The notes beneath the pieces were generated by a model. It ran no database searches and had not been told where the DNA came from. It worked only from the letters and a program-made list of their open reading frames with translations. Below, piece by piece: positions 9,397-19,483 of a stretch of 64,000 nt of DNA. A program made the position numbers and the translations under genes. This DNA is from Pseudogymnoascus destructans (Eukaryota; Ascomycota; Leotiomycetes; Thelebolales; Thelebolaceae), in contig NW_020167522.1 of assembly GCF_001641265.1 (NCBI RefSeq), forward strand, positions 1,488,001-1,552,000. The letters are read 5' to 3'. Within the stretch, counting starts at the first letter, position 1. Each line of letters starts with the position of its first letter.

Positions 9397-11225
9397 TCAT
9401 AGCTGCCCAACCCCGCCCAGATTTTCTTTCTTCATCCACTCCTCCACTACCCCACTATAATCTTGCACCCCGTACGACTCAAAGATCTCCTTCCACCCCC
9501 CCTTTCTCTTCGTCTCGATCCCCAAATCCCGACACAGCGTATCGATAAACGGTACAATCTCAAACACCATATCCGCTGACTTAGCGCCCAACCCATTTGA
9601 TGCCCTATACCTAAAGAACCGACTCTCCAGCAGCGCCTGCCTCGCCGCCTCCTCCTCACTGGGCAACTCTACACTTAACTTGTCTGCGAAAAACGCCGTG
9701 ATCCACAACGCCTGCATCTCTGAAATCCAGAAGCCTCTCAACCCGATGGCCGCGAGTCCGCAATACGCGAGGTTCCGCGACGACAGAAAAGCGGGGGGGA
9801 TGGCGTTGCGGTAGGCGCGGTAGGAAGGCTCAGTGGCACGCTCGTGGTCTATGCTGGTGCCCCTGGGTGGCTGGTCCTTGAGTTCGGGGAAGCGGCGCAT
9901 GATCTCAGCATCTGCGGCAGCGATGGTTGGGTCGGTGGGAGGGGCAGGTCCGACGGCGAGTTTGGGGGCTAGGGACGCCGGGAGGATTGGTATGGTGGGG
10001 GCATGGGACCAACCAGTGGCGTAGATTAGAGCATCAGCGGGAAGGGTGGTGTTGTTGGAGAGGTGGACGCTGGACTTGGAGAGGGAGGTTATGTCGGACA
10101 TATGGACGTGGACGAGGTCTTTGTGGAAGAGGGAGAAAAAGTCGGTGGGGTGGTTGAAGATACCGACGGTGGTGCCTATCCAGACGACGCTGCCGTGGGG
10201 GATTAGCTTTTTGGTTTCGGGGTGGTCGTTGTATTTCGTCTCCTTAATGGAACCGTGGTCTATCCTTCCGAAGACGAAACGTAGTAGTGCTCTTCCAATC
10301 CTGGTGTCGTGAAGTAGTCGGCGGACCATGGGATAGGCGTCGGCATATATGCATGGACTAAGAAATGTCATGAACCGTGTTGTGGCTAGTTTCTCAAATT
10401 GTAGTTTTAACGGCGAGACGTAAGAATGAAGCAGCCAAGCTGGGCCGCGACCAGATTCTTTAATGGTTCAGATAGTGACTTGAATATTCAACGGTGGACG
10501 CTTACCTCTAATTACCCAGTCGACGTGTCTACCCTTTGAGGCATTGTGGTAGACTGCATCGACGGCAGACTTTGAGCCGCCCAAGACGACAACATTGTCT
10601 GCTTCACTCAAATCCTTCGCATGCTTACTTAGATCTTTAAAATGGAAAGCATGGCCCCCAAACTGATCATTTCCCTTTATATTTGGAATATTTGGCGTCG
10701 AGGTAGGGCCAGTTGCCAGAACCATCCTCTTTGCAATGAGCTCCCGTTGCTCTGTTCCCTCTCCGTCGACACTATGCTCAACATCGTACTTGATATGCCA
10801 CTCGCCTCCTTGGAGAAGCTCAGCAGATGTCACCGTAGAACGGAGTTTGATTCTCTCATAAACACCAAAGTGCTGCGCATACGCTGTAAAGTACCTATGC
10901 ATCACCAACCCTGGGACGTGGGCGTTGGGCGGCACACCAAATGTCTCAAAGTCCATAGGAAAATCCCCGAACTCAAGTGTGCCCACAAGGTTATTGGTGT
11001 AGAGGTCATCGTATATGCGCTCGGCGCACCATGTGCCGCCAAGGCTCTTGCCGCTGTCAAGAACAAGTAACCGCGTAGAAGGATTGACTTGTAGATAGGT
11101 CTTTGCCATTGCGAGGCCGAATAATCCTGATTGTGTTAACTGGTGTCTCGAGAGAGGAGCGGGGAGGTATTACCCGCCCCGATGACCACGAAGTCATATT
11201 CTTCCGCGTTGCTGGTACTGCCCAT
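9397..11225 (-). CDS. FAD-dependent (flavin-containing type) monooxygenase
   Basis: Three exons: 11225-11174, 11126-10506 and 10457-9397, with introns of 47 and 48 bp; the joined frame is 1734 bp (577 residues). The start is the ATG of MGSTSNAEEYDF. The first intron must be removed to give the dinucleotide-binding motif VVIGAGLFGLAMAK (GxGxxG for FAD), followed by KSLGGTW. Residues near 180-195 (FGGHAFHFKDL) resemble the FMO fingerprint. VVVLGGSKSAVDA is the second Rossmann motif for NADPH, and IYATGWSHAP is the FMO-type ATG motif. The family oxygenates soft nucleophiles or ketones; the substrate cannot be read from sequence. The second acceptor is AAG, which is unusual and should be verified. 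No biosynthetic cluster is visible nearby. The hAT element with the H3-like gene lies 276 bp upstream of the start. Confidence 0.9.
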
Positions 11226-11412
11226 GTTGATTTTCTCAGCTTACTGGGCGCTGAGTAACTTGCTTGTTTGCACCGTGAATGTGTTGTTTGCTGCCTGCCT
11301 CGCTTTAGTTGTTGCTGCATTCCTTGCTGGTCGCAAATGGGATAGATCGAGCCGGAGATATTCGAGATGAGCGACTGCCCGCCAGCTTACGAAGGATTGT
11401 CCCGCTGGGGGT

Positions 11413-11500
11413 GCACAGTGTCTCAACATTCCATACGGAGGTAGCACAGTGTCTCAACATTCCATACGGAGGTAGCACAGTGTCTCAACATTCCATACGT
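11413..11500. repeat. 31-bp tandem repeat, three copies
   Basis: The unit GCACAGTGTCTCAACATTCC plus ATACGGAGGTA starts at 11413, 11444 and 11475. The third copy is interrupted at 11501 by the hAT element, whose 8-bp target duplication CCATACGT comes from the end of this unit. Confidence 0.9.
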
Positions 11501-11866
11501 TAGGCTGCGCACTACTCGCTCAATACTCGGCTCACTCGCTCAGTGGGTTACTCAGCTGGGTGAGTAGCTGAACCTTTTACTCGACTCGGTGAGTGAGGTC
11601 AATACTCAGTTACTCTGTAAAAACCCGGTGAGTACTCGGCTATCACGTGTAAGATTTATGCATCATGTGAACAGTCCCTCATACGATTAATACTGTTTTA
11701 TGGTTAAGTTAAAGTATTACATCTATTAGCATCACTCTCGCCATCTCTAGTAAGCTGTGAGAACGAATCATGTATATTCCTCTATCTAAGTACCATAGGG
11801 TCTTGATGAGGATCCTCGACTGAGCGGAACGAGCTATGAGTCAAGATAACTGTGTATAGAACTTGT

Positions 11867-12344
11867 TCATAAAATGTCTCTTGTGTGAGAATATGATCTT
11901 ATTATAGGTATTAACCTACATAATTCTGGTAATAATCTGGTAATCCTTACTTGTTGAGGTTGCATTTGATTGATTCGCATTTGATAGAGACTATCCTTCC
12001 CATCTGTGACTTCTTTTTGCAAATGTCTGATGCAAGATGTGTTGCCATAGACTTTGGGCCAGCAGACTTGATTGCAGGATGCGTAAGGGCCTTCGAACAA
12101 TAAGTACAAATAACACATGGTTCTCCAGAAAGCCGGTCTGCTCCTTGGTGATAACTTCTCCAGTATTGAGAACTCCAGTTGGTTGAATCCCATGCAATCT
12201 TCATAAGGAGTTTTGTAGTATGATCTGAGTGTTGTTCATACCATCGTGATAGCTTCCACCACTCAATGAATATATCGTGTGTATCCTTAGTCCATTTGAC
12301 GAATTGGTTTAACTTGCCAATATATTCAAGGCCTGCAGGGACTT
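11867..12344 (-). pseudogene. BED-type zinc finger ORF of the hAT element (relic)
   Basis: The best frame (12204-11947) has MKIAWDSTNW followed by CVICTYC, an H near PAIKSAG...ATHLAS and DIC. This fits the Cys-X2-Cys...His-X3-5-[His/Cys] layout of BED fingers that bind DNA in hAT transposases. It is followed by an apparent intron (donor GTAAGGATTACCAG on the minus strand near 11948, ending in TATGTAG). Upstream sequence to 12340 (EYIGKLNQFVKWTKDTHD-like text) is in a neighbouring frame. The catalytic domain expected downstream is not visible. The solo LTR at 12345 cuts the 5' side. Confidence 0.5.
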
Positions 12345-12593
12345 TGTAAGGATGCCTGTCCCTCAGTGATGGAAAGGATCTGAGTCGGGCAGGTTACGGT
12401 CACATGATAAGAGTTAAGGCAGGTTAGCTGAGTCGGACCCGTTTCGGGTACTTAAGGAGATTGACCCAACGGGGGTTCCTCTCTTCATCTTTTTTGTATC
12501 CTTCGTAGTAGACCTATAGGATAGCATCCGTTTAGCCTCTGACTCGCACTCTCATATGCTATTACTGTGAGCTGGGTGCCCTGTGTCCTTACA
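12345..12593 (-). mobile_element. Solo LTR (TGTAAGGA family), internally shortened
   Basis: Reads TGTAAGGATGCC...GTGTCCTTACA and is flanked by GACTT on both sides (12340-12344, 12594-12598). At 249 bp it is about 120 bp shorter than two other copies, with the loss in the middle. The shared core includes CTTCATCTTTTTTGTATCC. Strand is assigned arbitrarily relative to the copy at 13759. Confidence 0.9.
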
Positions 12594-12799
12594 GACTTGA
12601 TTTAATGAGGATAGTCGTTGAGAAGACGGAAAAGAGTCTGAGAATACTGTCAGAATCAAACAACTCTGAGTATTGAGATGGCATTTGGCAAATTGCTCGA
12701 TTATCAGAAGGTTACCAGAAGTCTGGCTACGATGAAGTACTTAAATACCTGGTTTTCCAACGCGAAAGGTACTCCAGCGCTATAACTTTAGCAACTCAA

Positions 12800-14298
12800 G
12801 TTCTCCTCTACTCTAGCTCCAGGAACAACATATCCTGTGCAGCTGATACCTTAGCCCACTTTTCCTTATCAAACTTCTTAGAGTAGACAAGTAAGAACGC
12901 CTCTTTGAAGCTAGAACTATGAGTGGATATTTGCAACCATCCATTGTCGACAAGATTGTAAGACTTTGGGTACCACTGCACAGGTCCTGGTAATTAGGCC
13001 CACTTTCCAAACTGCCTGCTCGTACAAACAGAAATATTTATGTGGTGGGATAACCTCGTGAAAAGTGCTATAATAAACAATTAGTATTGCCAGAAGATTG
13101 CTAGGATGATCAGAGACGTACCCTTCCTCTACATCAATCCACGGCATATACTCAAAGAGACGCTCAGGCTTCTTTCTCAGCTTTCCAGCCTTTCTCGTAT
13201 ATGAGTGGATACAGCTATCCCAGAAATGTTGCCACTTGCGGAAATTGGACTCTTCATGGGCCTATCAACTATTAGTATCACCAGAAGATTACCAGATTAT
13301 GAGGTAGCATACATCAATGTGCGCTTGAGTTAAGAGAGCCTGGGTGCTAGTGATCTCTTCATCGGAAAGCTCATCTGGTAGAACAGCCTCGTCATTTAAA
13401 ATATCTCGCGCTGTAACATAAGCTCCAACTCCAAATCGTCTTCAACCTCAGTATCCTCCCATTCGCTGTTATGATTGTCATCGATTGGAATACTTGAGAT
13501 ACCCTCAAATGCAGCAAGCTCAGACAGAAGTTGTTTGGGCGGAGTAGATGGTGGGGCTTGTGGAGAAGAAGAGGCGCTAATATTCTTGACTTTCTGATTC
13601 GCAATGCAAGATGCATGGGTACCCTTCTCAGTCCTGTTTATAGTTAGATTGAGGCTACCAGAGATTACCAGAAGGAACTTACCGAACACAAATACGCTCA
13701 ACCTTCAATTCATTCTGTAGACGTGTCTTGTCTTCAGTAGAGGCAGCGATATACTTTGTGTAATGACACAGGGCACCCAGCTCACAGTAATAGCATATGA
13801 GAGTGCGAGTTGGAGGCTAAAAGGATGCTATCCTATAGGTCTACTACGAAGGATACAAAAAAGATGAAGGGGGAACCCCGTTAAGTTTGTTTCCTTAAGT
13901 ACCCGAAACGGGCCCGACTCGGTTATCCCAACCCTAGCCCTGAACCTTCCACCGCAACAGGTCCGCATCGACCCTGAACCCTACACCCTTACTGTCCCCC
14001 ACTATAGTGTAACTCGCTATGTCCTCCTCTACTGGTCCGAAACCACACCGAGTCGGATTTCATGCTTGTGGTGACCGTAACAGCTCTGAGGCGGGTTCTT
14101 CGAGTATCTAGGTAAGGAGGCATCCTTACACTTTGCAGACTTATATAACTTCTTTAAGTAGTAGCTCAGATCAGCATGGTCAGCCTTGAGTGCTAAGTGA
14201 ACAGCCTTCTCATCTTCAGTAAGGTTGGAGACGCAGTTGCGAGCTTTGATAGTATTCGCATTAGTGGAGAGTTCTTCATGTGCCTTGAGTTTCGCCAT
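12800..14298 (-). pseudogene. Unrecognised multi-exon ORF of the hAT element
   Basis: Starts at MAKLKAHEELSTNANT (14298) with a charged, helix-rich N-terminus. It is split by the solo LTR 13759-14130, then continues through YIAASTEDKTRLQNELKVER and a Ser/Pro-rich and acidic stretch (SEWEDTEVEDDLELEL). Further exons contain AHEESNFRKWQHFWDSCIHSY and TFHEVIPPHKYFCLYEQAVWK. I see likely introns near 13630-13690, 13260-13312 and 13065-13118. Each holds the motif TCTGGTAATCTTCTGG or a close variant on the minus strand. I do not recognise the family. It may be the accessory or N-terminal part of a large hAT transposase. Confidence 0.45.
13759..14130 (+). mobile_element. Solo LTR (TGTAAGGA family)
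   Basis: 372 bp, TGTAATGACACAGG...CATCCTTACA, flanked by CTTTG (13754-13758, 14131-14135). Same length as the inverted copy at 52732-53103 and nearly identical in the middle. The terminal G-to-T change in TGTAAGGA suggests slight decay. Confidence 0.9.
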
Positions 14299-14550
14299 AC
14301 TAACTAAACACGTGATTAGCAGAGATCTCCAGAAGTTCTGGCTATAGAATCAAGGTAATAAACTTAGTTGAAGTCCTAGTGAAGAGGTAAAGGCTCAAAA
14401 GGGAAGAAGAATGTGTAGATCGGAGAGTAACCAAGGAAGGTGGTTCTAAGGTCGTGGTTATTTTAAAGTTGCAAACAAAAATATTTGTGAAGGAATATTC
14501 ACCTACAAAGAATTACTGTTCCAAAAACAACACCACAATGCGCACCTTCA

Positions 14551-14694
14551 TATAAAACACATACCTTTCAACCTCTACCTCTTTACTATACTCTTCTTCT
14601 GCAATATTCTTTCTACAAACTCACTGTAAGTACACATATCTTTTGATCTACTTCTTTATCTTGTGTTTACTTTACTAACTCACCTTGATATTAG
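14551..14694 (+). promoter_or_regulatory. TATA box and 5' leader intron of the H3-like gene
   Basis: A TATAAA box at 14551-14556 lies about 145 bp before the ATG. A typical intron (GTAAGTACAC donor at 14626, branch TACTAAC, acceptor GATATTAG ending at 14694) lies in the leader just before the start. A promoter plus spliced leader shows that the gene was acquired as genomic DNA and not as a processed copy. Confidence 0.6.
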
Positions 14695-14697
14695 CAA

Positions 14698-15271
14698 ATG
14701 ACTCGTACCAAGCAAACTGCTAGGAGATCAACTGGCGGCATAGCACCAAGGATGCCACTTGGATTACGGGCTGGCTCTGGGCTTGGCGGAAAGGGACAGG
14801 AAAAGGCTGTGGGCACAGCAAGAAAAGCTCCAGTTTGCTCATCTCAAGCTAGCAACAATCATGCTCAGAAGGCCACGCGCTGCACAAAGTCTAGTAAGAG
14901 GATTACCAGAGGATTACCAGAGGATTACCAGAACTCTCTAATAAACATATAGGCACCAAGGCTCTCCGCGATATCAGAAGACAGCAACTTGATACTAGCT
15001 CCCATTCCAGCGTCTTGTTAGGGAAATCACAGAAGACTTCAAGTCCAATCTTCGCTTCCAGCAATCTGCTATCCTAGCTCTTTAGGAAGCTGCTGAATGC
15101 TTCCTCATTCGAGAATTTGAGAGTATGATGTTTAAACATAGTGACAGGGACATACTAACAGTTATAGTGACAAACCTCCTCGCTATTCATGCGAAGAGAG
15201 TGACAATTCAGGCAAAGGGTATGATATTGGTTCGGCGTTTGCAGGATATGATGTTTAAGCTGTGGGCTTAA
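14698..15271 (+). pseudogene. Histone H3-like gene inside the hAT element, decayed
   Basis: Exon 1 (14698-14893) starts MTRTKQTARRSTGG, the H3 tail with Ala1 to Thr, Lys4 kept, Lys9 replaced by Arg and Lys14 by Ile. It goes on with an extra Gly-rich insertion and TARKAP, as around H3 Lys27. Intron 14894-14952 joins in phase to TKALRDIRRQQ (H3 alpha-N, VALREIRRYQ). After a frameshift near 15000 the histone fold continues with LPFQRLVREITEDFKSNLRF and QQSAILAL, then a TAG at 15083-15085 where H3 has Gln (CAG to TAG). Intron 15123-15167 joins FEMTNLLAIHAKRVTIQ and VRRLQ. So the entire H3 length is recognisable, with one frameshift and one nonsense change. Canonical H3 is about 135 residues; the tail here is longer. 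Confidence 0.85.
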
Positions 15272-15597
15272 TCGATGGAAATGTCTCTCACCCAGGAATG
15301 AAGGTCAGATGAGTTCTGGTAACCATCTGGTAACCTGGTACCTAAAGGCCAAAGGTTATAGTGTGGAATAGGACATCAACAATATGGGAATGGAGTTGGA
15401 GTTATGGCGTCTTGATCAATGAAGTCGCACCCCGTTTTTAACATAAGTAATGGCTAATCAAACACGTGATATAACTGAGTTGCCAAGTGAGTAATCCTCA
15501 TTCAACAATACTCGGGACATGAGCGAGTAACTCAGCTGGGTGAGTAAAAATTCTACTACTCGACTCGTGAGTACCCAGTGCGCAGCCTACCATACGT

Positions 15598-16740
15598 ATT
15601 ATTACGATGGTCACGGAGGTCATGATTCCAGTCCGGGTAAAGTAAGCTAGATTGAATCTAAAGAGAGAAGAAGAAGAAGGAAAGTAGGAAGGTGAGGCTA
15701 ATCCTCATAATATACAGCTTGCGCGCTTAGCGGTTCCTTGTAACCTTGGTGGCTACTATAGTTGCCTGTTGTCTAAGCAGCGGGAGCACGTGGTCACGTG
15801 CTTATGCGTGCCTGTAGCTGTGAGCTGCAATCGTAACACGTATTACCTCGGAGTCCCGAAGGATCGAGTATCCATTTCGGGTTAGACCAAGGGCACGATG
15901 GGGTGCAAGTGGCGGGAAGAACGTTAAGCGGGGCGTGCCGTTGATGCGCCCTCTTTAGGGCCTTGGTATTCCATATACATATACTCGAGTAGCATGGTAA
16001 GATGTGGGGATATCGAGATCAACTGGAGGGATTGGTTCCTTCGGATTGGGTTCTAAAGATGCGAGGGTTTGATCTTACCGTATCATATTGCCCAAGCAAG
16101 TTGATGGGATGCGAGGTTATCGTCATCGCTATGTCGTTCTCGATCTGGGTCTTGGCTCATGCTCCCCTTGCTTCAACTTCTGGATTTGTCCTCTAACGTC
16201 TGTCAGACCTATATTATCTGTAAGGTACAGTCTTTACGTTCGCTTGTGCAATTTCTGCTTACTCACGTATACATTAATTACTCTTGTGGCACTTGGTTGA
16301 GTGCATATCGTAGTGTATGTGTTTACTAGATTCTTGAGTTGTGGAAAAGTTCTTATAAATGAAAACAAACAAAAACTCCTCGTAGTCAGAGGTCGCCGGA
16401 CATCGCGAGGCAAGGGGTAACTCACCCGGCATAACAGTTGCGACACTGATCATATATTTGTTTCACAGCATCGAATGATCTCTGCCTATCGGCCAGTTCA
16501 TGCGTTAGCCACTTGACTCCCTGCTTGGCGGTGGAGTGGATTACTCCACAAGGCTTAAATTGTCACCAAAATAACACATGATCATTTTATACCGATAGAT
16601 AATGCGACGCGCGCTTCTAGTTCAAATATGTGTGGCTGATTACAGCAGTTTGGAAAATCCCGCCCATTAAATCGATCCGATAACTCCGAAGCATGCCATG
16701 CTTGCCAACCCACCCCCCACCGATTCCCATAATTTGCGCC
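15598..16740. other. Intergenic interval, one possible retroelement scrap
   Basis: At about 16040-16112 a short frame reads DWVLKMRGFDLTVSYCPSKLMG. This resembles the end of Ty3/Gypsy RNase H (RWALKLQEFDLTIxYRPGKLM) and may be a retroelement remnant. Nothing else could be identified; CACGTG words occur near 15788 and 15797. Confidence 0.35.
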
Positions 16741-16758
16741 TGAAAAACACAAGATGAT

Positions 16759-17708
16759 CTAGCTGCTCAACTTATCAAACAGTCTCACCAGACCCATCGC
16801 TGCTCCCGCTGCTGCGCTACCCACCAACACCATCTGTCCCGCTCCCCATAGGCCCTTCATCACATTACGCTTTCCACGCCACCCGCTCACAAAGCACGTT
16901 TTAGAATATCCAAACAAAAACAGCGCCACGATCATGACGCCAATTGACCAGAACAGGCCTTTCATGACCTCATCCTCGCCAACAAACATGTACGGTAGAA
17001 GAGGTAGGAAGCCGCCTGCGAAGTAGCACGCGGCGATGGTGATGGCGCAGGTGACTGCACGCGAGCTTGGCGGCTCGGGCTGTGTGTGTTCGAAGGCCAT
17101 CAGGAAATCAACGACCTTGGGGGAGTGGGCGAGGTGAACGGCGAGACTGTCAATGAGGGGTGTGGGGACGTCGTAGGCGATGAAGATATCGGATACTGTC
17201 TCGGCGACGTTTTCTGGGTTCTTTGCTACGCGAGCTTGTGTCTGTTCGACAGTGGCTTGATATGATTCTCTACACTGGGGATTAATACCTCTGGGAAAAT
17301 GGGAAGAGACAATATTGCTTACCCCTCACTCACTGCACCTAGATATCCACCGAGACCCATTGAGATGGCACCCGCGATCAATTCGGCCAGGCCTGCAAAG
17401 ATCACCGTCCTCGTGCCCAGCGTCGATAAGCCAGCTGTGAGGGCAAACGGCACTGTGAGGCCATCGGACAAGCCAATAATGGCATCTGATATGATTCGGG
17501 GATCTACTTTGAATTTGGGCCCCATGAGAGGCTTACTTGCCGCAGCAGTTGGCCACAGCATCTCTAAATCATCACTCTCTTGTGATTCCTCAGCCTTGAA
17601 CTCTGCTATTTCATCGTTTGGCACAGGCTTGAAAGCGGCACTGTCCGAATTGGTGAACCAGCGAGATTCCGAACGTTCTTTGGACGAGCTGCGCTTGAAG
17701 AAGGACAT
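16759..17708 (-). CDS. Ccc1/VIT1-family vacuolar iron-manganese transporter
   Basis: Two exons, 17708-17323 and 17269-16759, intron 53 bp with donor GTAAGC; 298 residues. The N-terminal about 70 residues are polar. The first membrane hairpin reads ISDAIIGLSDGLTVPFALTAGLS, the family signature containing the conserved Asp and Gly-rich segment. It is followed by LAELIAGAISMGLGGYLGAVSEGESY, where the conserved Met and Glu residues belong to the metal-binding region. Three more membrane segments follow (CAITIAACYFAGGFLPLLPYM, SIGVMIVALFLFGYS, GQMVLVGSAAAGAAMG). The acceptor TAG at 17270-17272 gives the in-phase junction VSEGESYQA. Family role: import of Fe2+/Mn2+ into the vacuole for storage. Length and domain order are normal; no defect seen. 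Confidence 0.92.
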
Positions 17709-19390
17709 TATGGAGGTTGGTGACGAGGAAGCAAGCGTTTGCGAAGACGAGAGTTATAAATTGCCCTTACAAACACTGGAATCAAGGACGGTCATAACCA
17801 GACCCAGCCAGAAAAAAGAGCCCGGGCGAGGTAGGACAACATCAATTGGAACAGCACACGACTGATTAGCCTATCGTTGCTTGGAATTCCGAACACCCCG
17901 CGCCATCCAGCCAATCTGCGTCATGGCATTTCAAAGTTCCACAGGCTTCCTTGCACATATTGTAATAGCTTTGTTAAGTCCATCATTTTCTGTTGAGACA
18001 CCAACACATCCCATGTGTATCAATGCAACACGTGGGATTGGTCAACGAGGAACCACATTGGAGCTATAGCTAGCAGCTAGGAAATAAGTCTGGAAAACAT
18101 GAAATATGCACCTAGATGCGATGGCGTTGGGTGCACGTTACATTGCCCCAGCATTAGACGCAAAGAATACACCGAAAGCGGGTTGTTAGGGCTGGTTGGA
18201 AGCAACAATCTGTTGGAGGAAACGGACATCCCCGTGGATTACGGTGGGCTTTTGGGGATTGTCCAGCTTCCCGGTTAGCGGTTAGCTCAAGCTCAGCTCG
18301 TCAGGACTTTGGGGGTTTCCCCAGTGCTACAAATAGCATACGTAGGCCCGTAGATTAGGTAGTAATTCAATTGATTATATTATTCTATTTTACTATATAT
18401 TACTGTGAAGCTTCTGCTCCGTTGCCCGAAGAGACTGATTACGGTGGTCGGAGATTACCACACGAATTTGTGTGTAGTTCCCCATATTCCGCAATTACTG
18501 TACTCGTACCTCCAACACAATTGTTCCATTGATGCTGGTCGCCTGACATTTGAGGTTGGTTCCGTGCTAGGTTCTGCCGCTCCTTCCGCCACCCGCTCTG
18601 CCAATACCTGCCAATAAGCTGGGTGCAAGGGGAACGTGCGTCACCAAGCCGCATTTTTAGTGCTTTTAGTGTGTTTTAGTGTGTTTTAGTGTATTTAGTG
18701 TATTTAGTGATCTTAGTGCAGGGACCACCAGGAACAAGCATCTCGTCTACAGCGACAGTGACAACGGGGGCGGCTGAGGGCGGCACTTAGGCTTATCGGT
18801 AATATTGCTAAGACGGCAATTGCAAACGGCGATCTCTTGGAAAAACAGAAAGTTGGCGTCGAAAACAGCACGGTCTAACCCCTAGGAGTTCCTGCAACCC
18901 GGTTGTTCCTGCCTGGATGGTGCACACGTGGGATTTCGTGCGGAGAAGCATACATCATTGAGGTTATCGCTGGTTTTCGTGCCAAGCTACCGCACCTTGA
19001 CAGTTTTCTTACTTGCGCCGCGTTCGTTCCAATTCATGGAAGCTGCAGGTCGTATGTAAGATGCGATGGCCGGTTGATTTGGTGCCGGTCGAGGCAGGTC
19101 CGTTGTAAAACCCCACAACGGAACTCGGAGAGACAGAGCTGCTCTGGTGACGGCGGGTGCGTGGTTTGGCAAATGATTGTCCTCGATCCAACCTCGTGTC
19201 TCCATTGATCGACAACGTGTGGTTTCCTCGTGGTGGTGTGAAAGGCAGGGCACAGCGGGGTGGAAGCCGTGGAAGCCGGACTAGACTGCTTTGTAGAAGC
19301 TGCAATCAAACTTTGAAGGGGCCCAACAAGACGGGAAAGTTCCGAAATACAAGTAGGAAAATATAGCATAATATTTGCCAAGGACTAGGG
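17709..19390. other. Intergenic between transporter and phosphoesterase
   Basis: Divergent promoter-sized interval without a convincing gene. At 18656-18722 the word TTTTAGTGTG is repeated with variants (about six units), a short degenerate minisatellite. The many small frames on both strands here look like chance frames. Confidence 0.5.
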
Positions 19391-19400
19391 AATATAAGAG
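19391..19400 (+). promoter_or_regulatory. TATA-like box of the phosphoesterase gene
   Basis: AATATAAGAG lies 84 bp upstream of the start codon at 19484, a usual distance in filamentous fungi. Inferred from position and sequence only. Confidence 0.45.
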
Positions 19401-19483
19401 GCTTTGCAACCACGCCCATCTCTAACTAGCAAGAGTAGGCCCATTTGTTGCCTCATCTTCCAATCCTACATAATTCTTCCAAG

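Larger units (their letters stand above)
11501..15589. mobile_element. hAT-type DNA transposon carrying a histone H3-like gene
   Basis: The ends are TAGGCTGCGCACT at 11501 and AGTGCGCAGCCTA ending at 15589. They are flanked by the identical 8-bp duplication CCATACGT (11493-11500 and 15590-15597), which is diagnostic of the hAT superfamily. Subterminal regions on both sides are rich in the word ACTCGGTGAG/CTCACCCAG. Inside are a minus-strand gene region (about 11867-14298) with a BED-type zinc finger, two solo LTRs with their own target duplications (12345-12593, 13759-14130), and a plus-strand histone H3-like gene (14698-15271). I cannot find a complete hAT catalytic core, so the element is probably non-autonomous or internally deleted. 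Confidence 0.85.

Noticed and set aside
11501..15589. CENP-A (centromeric H3) as identity of the H3-like gene
   Set aside because: The N-terminus is the canonical H3 tail (RTKQTAR-STGG) and the fold keeps REI-DFK-LRFQ and AIHAKRVTIQ; fungal CENP-A tails are unrelated and the loop-1 insertion is absent.
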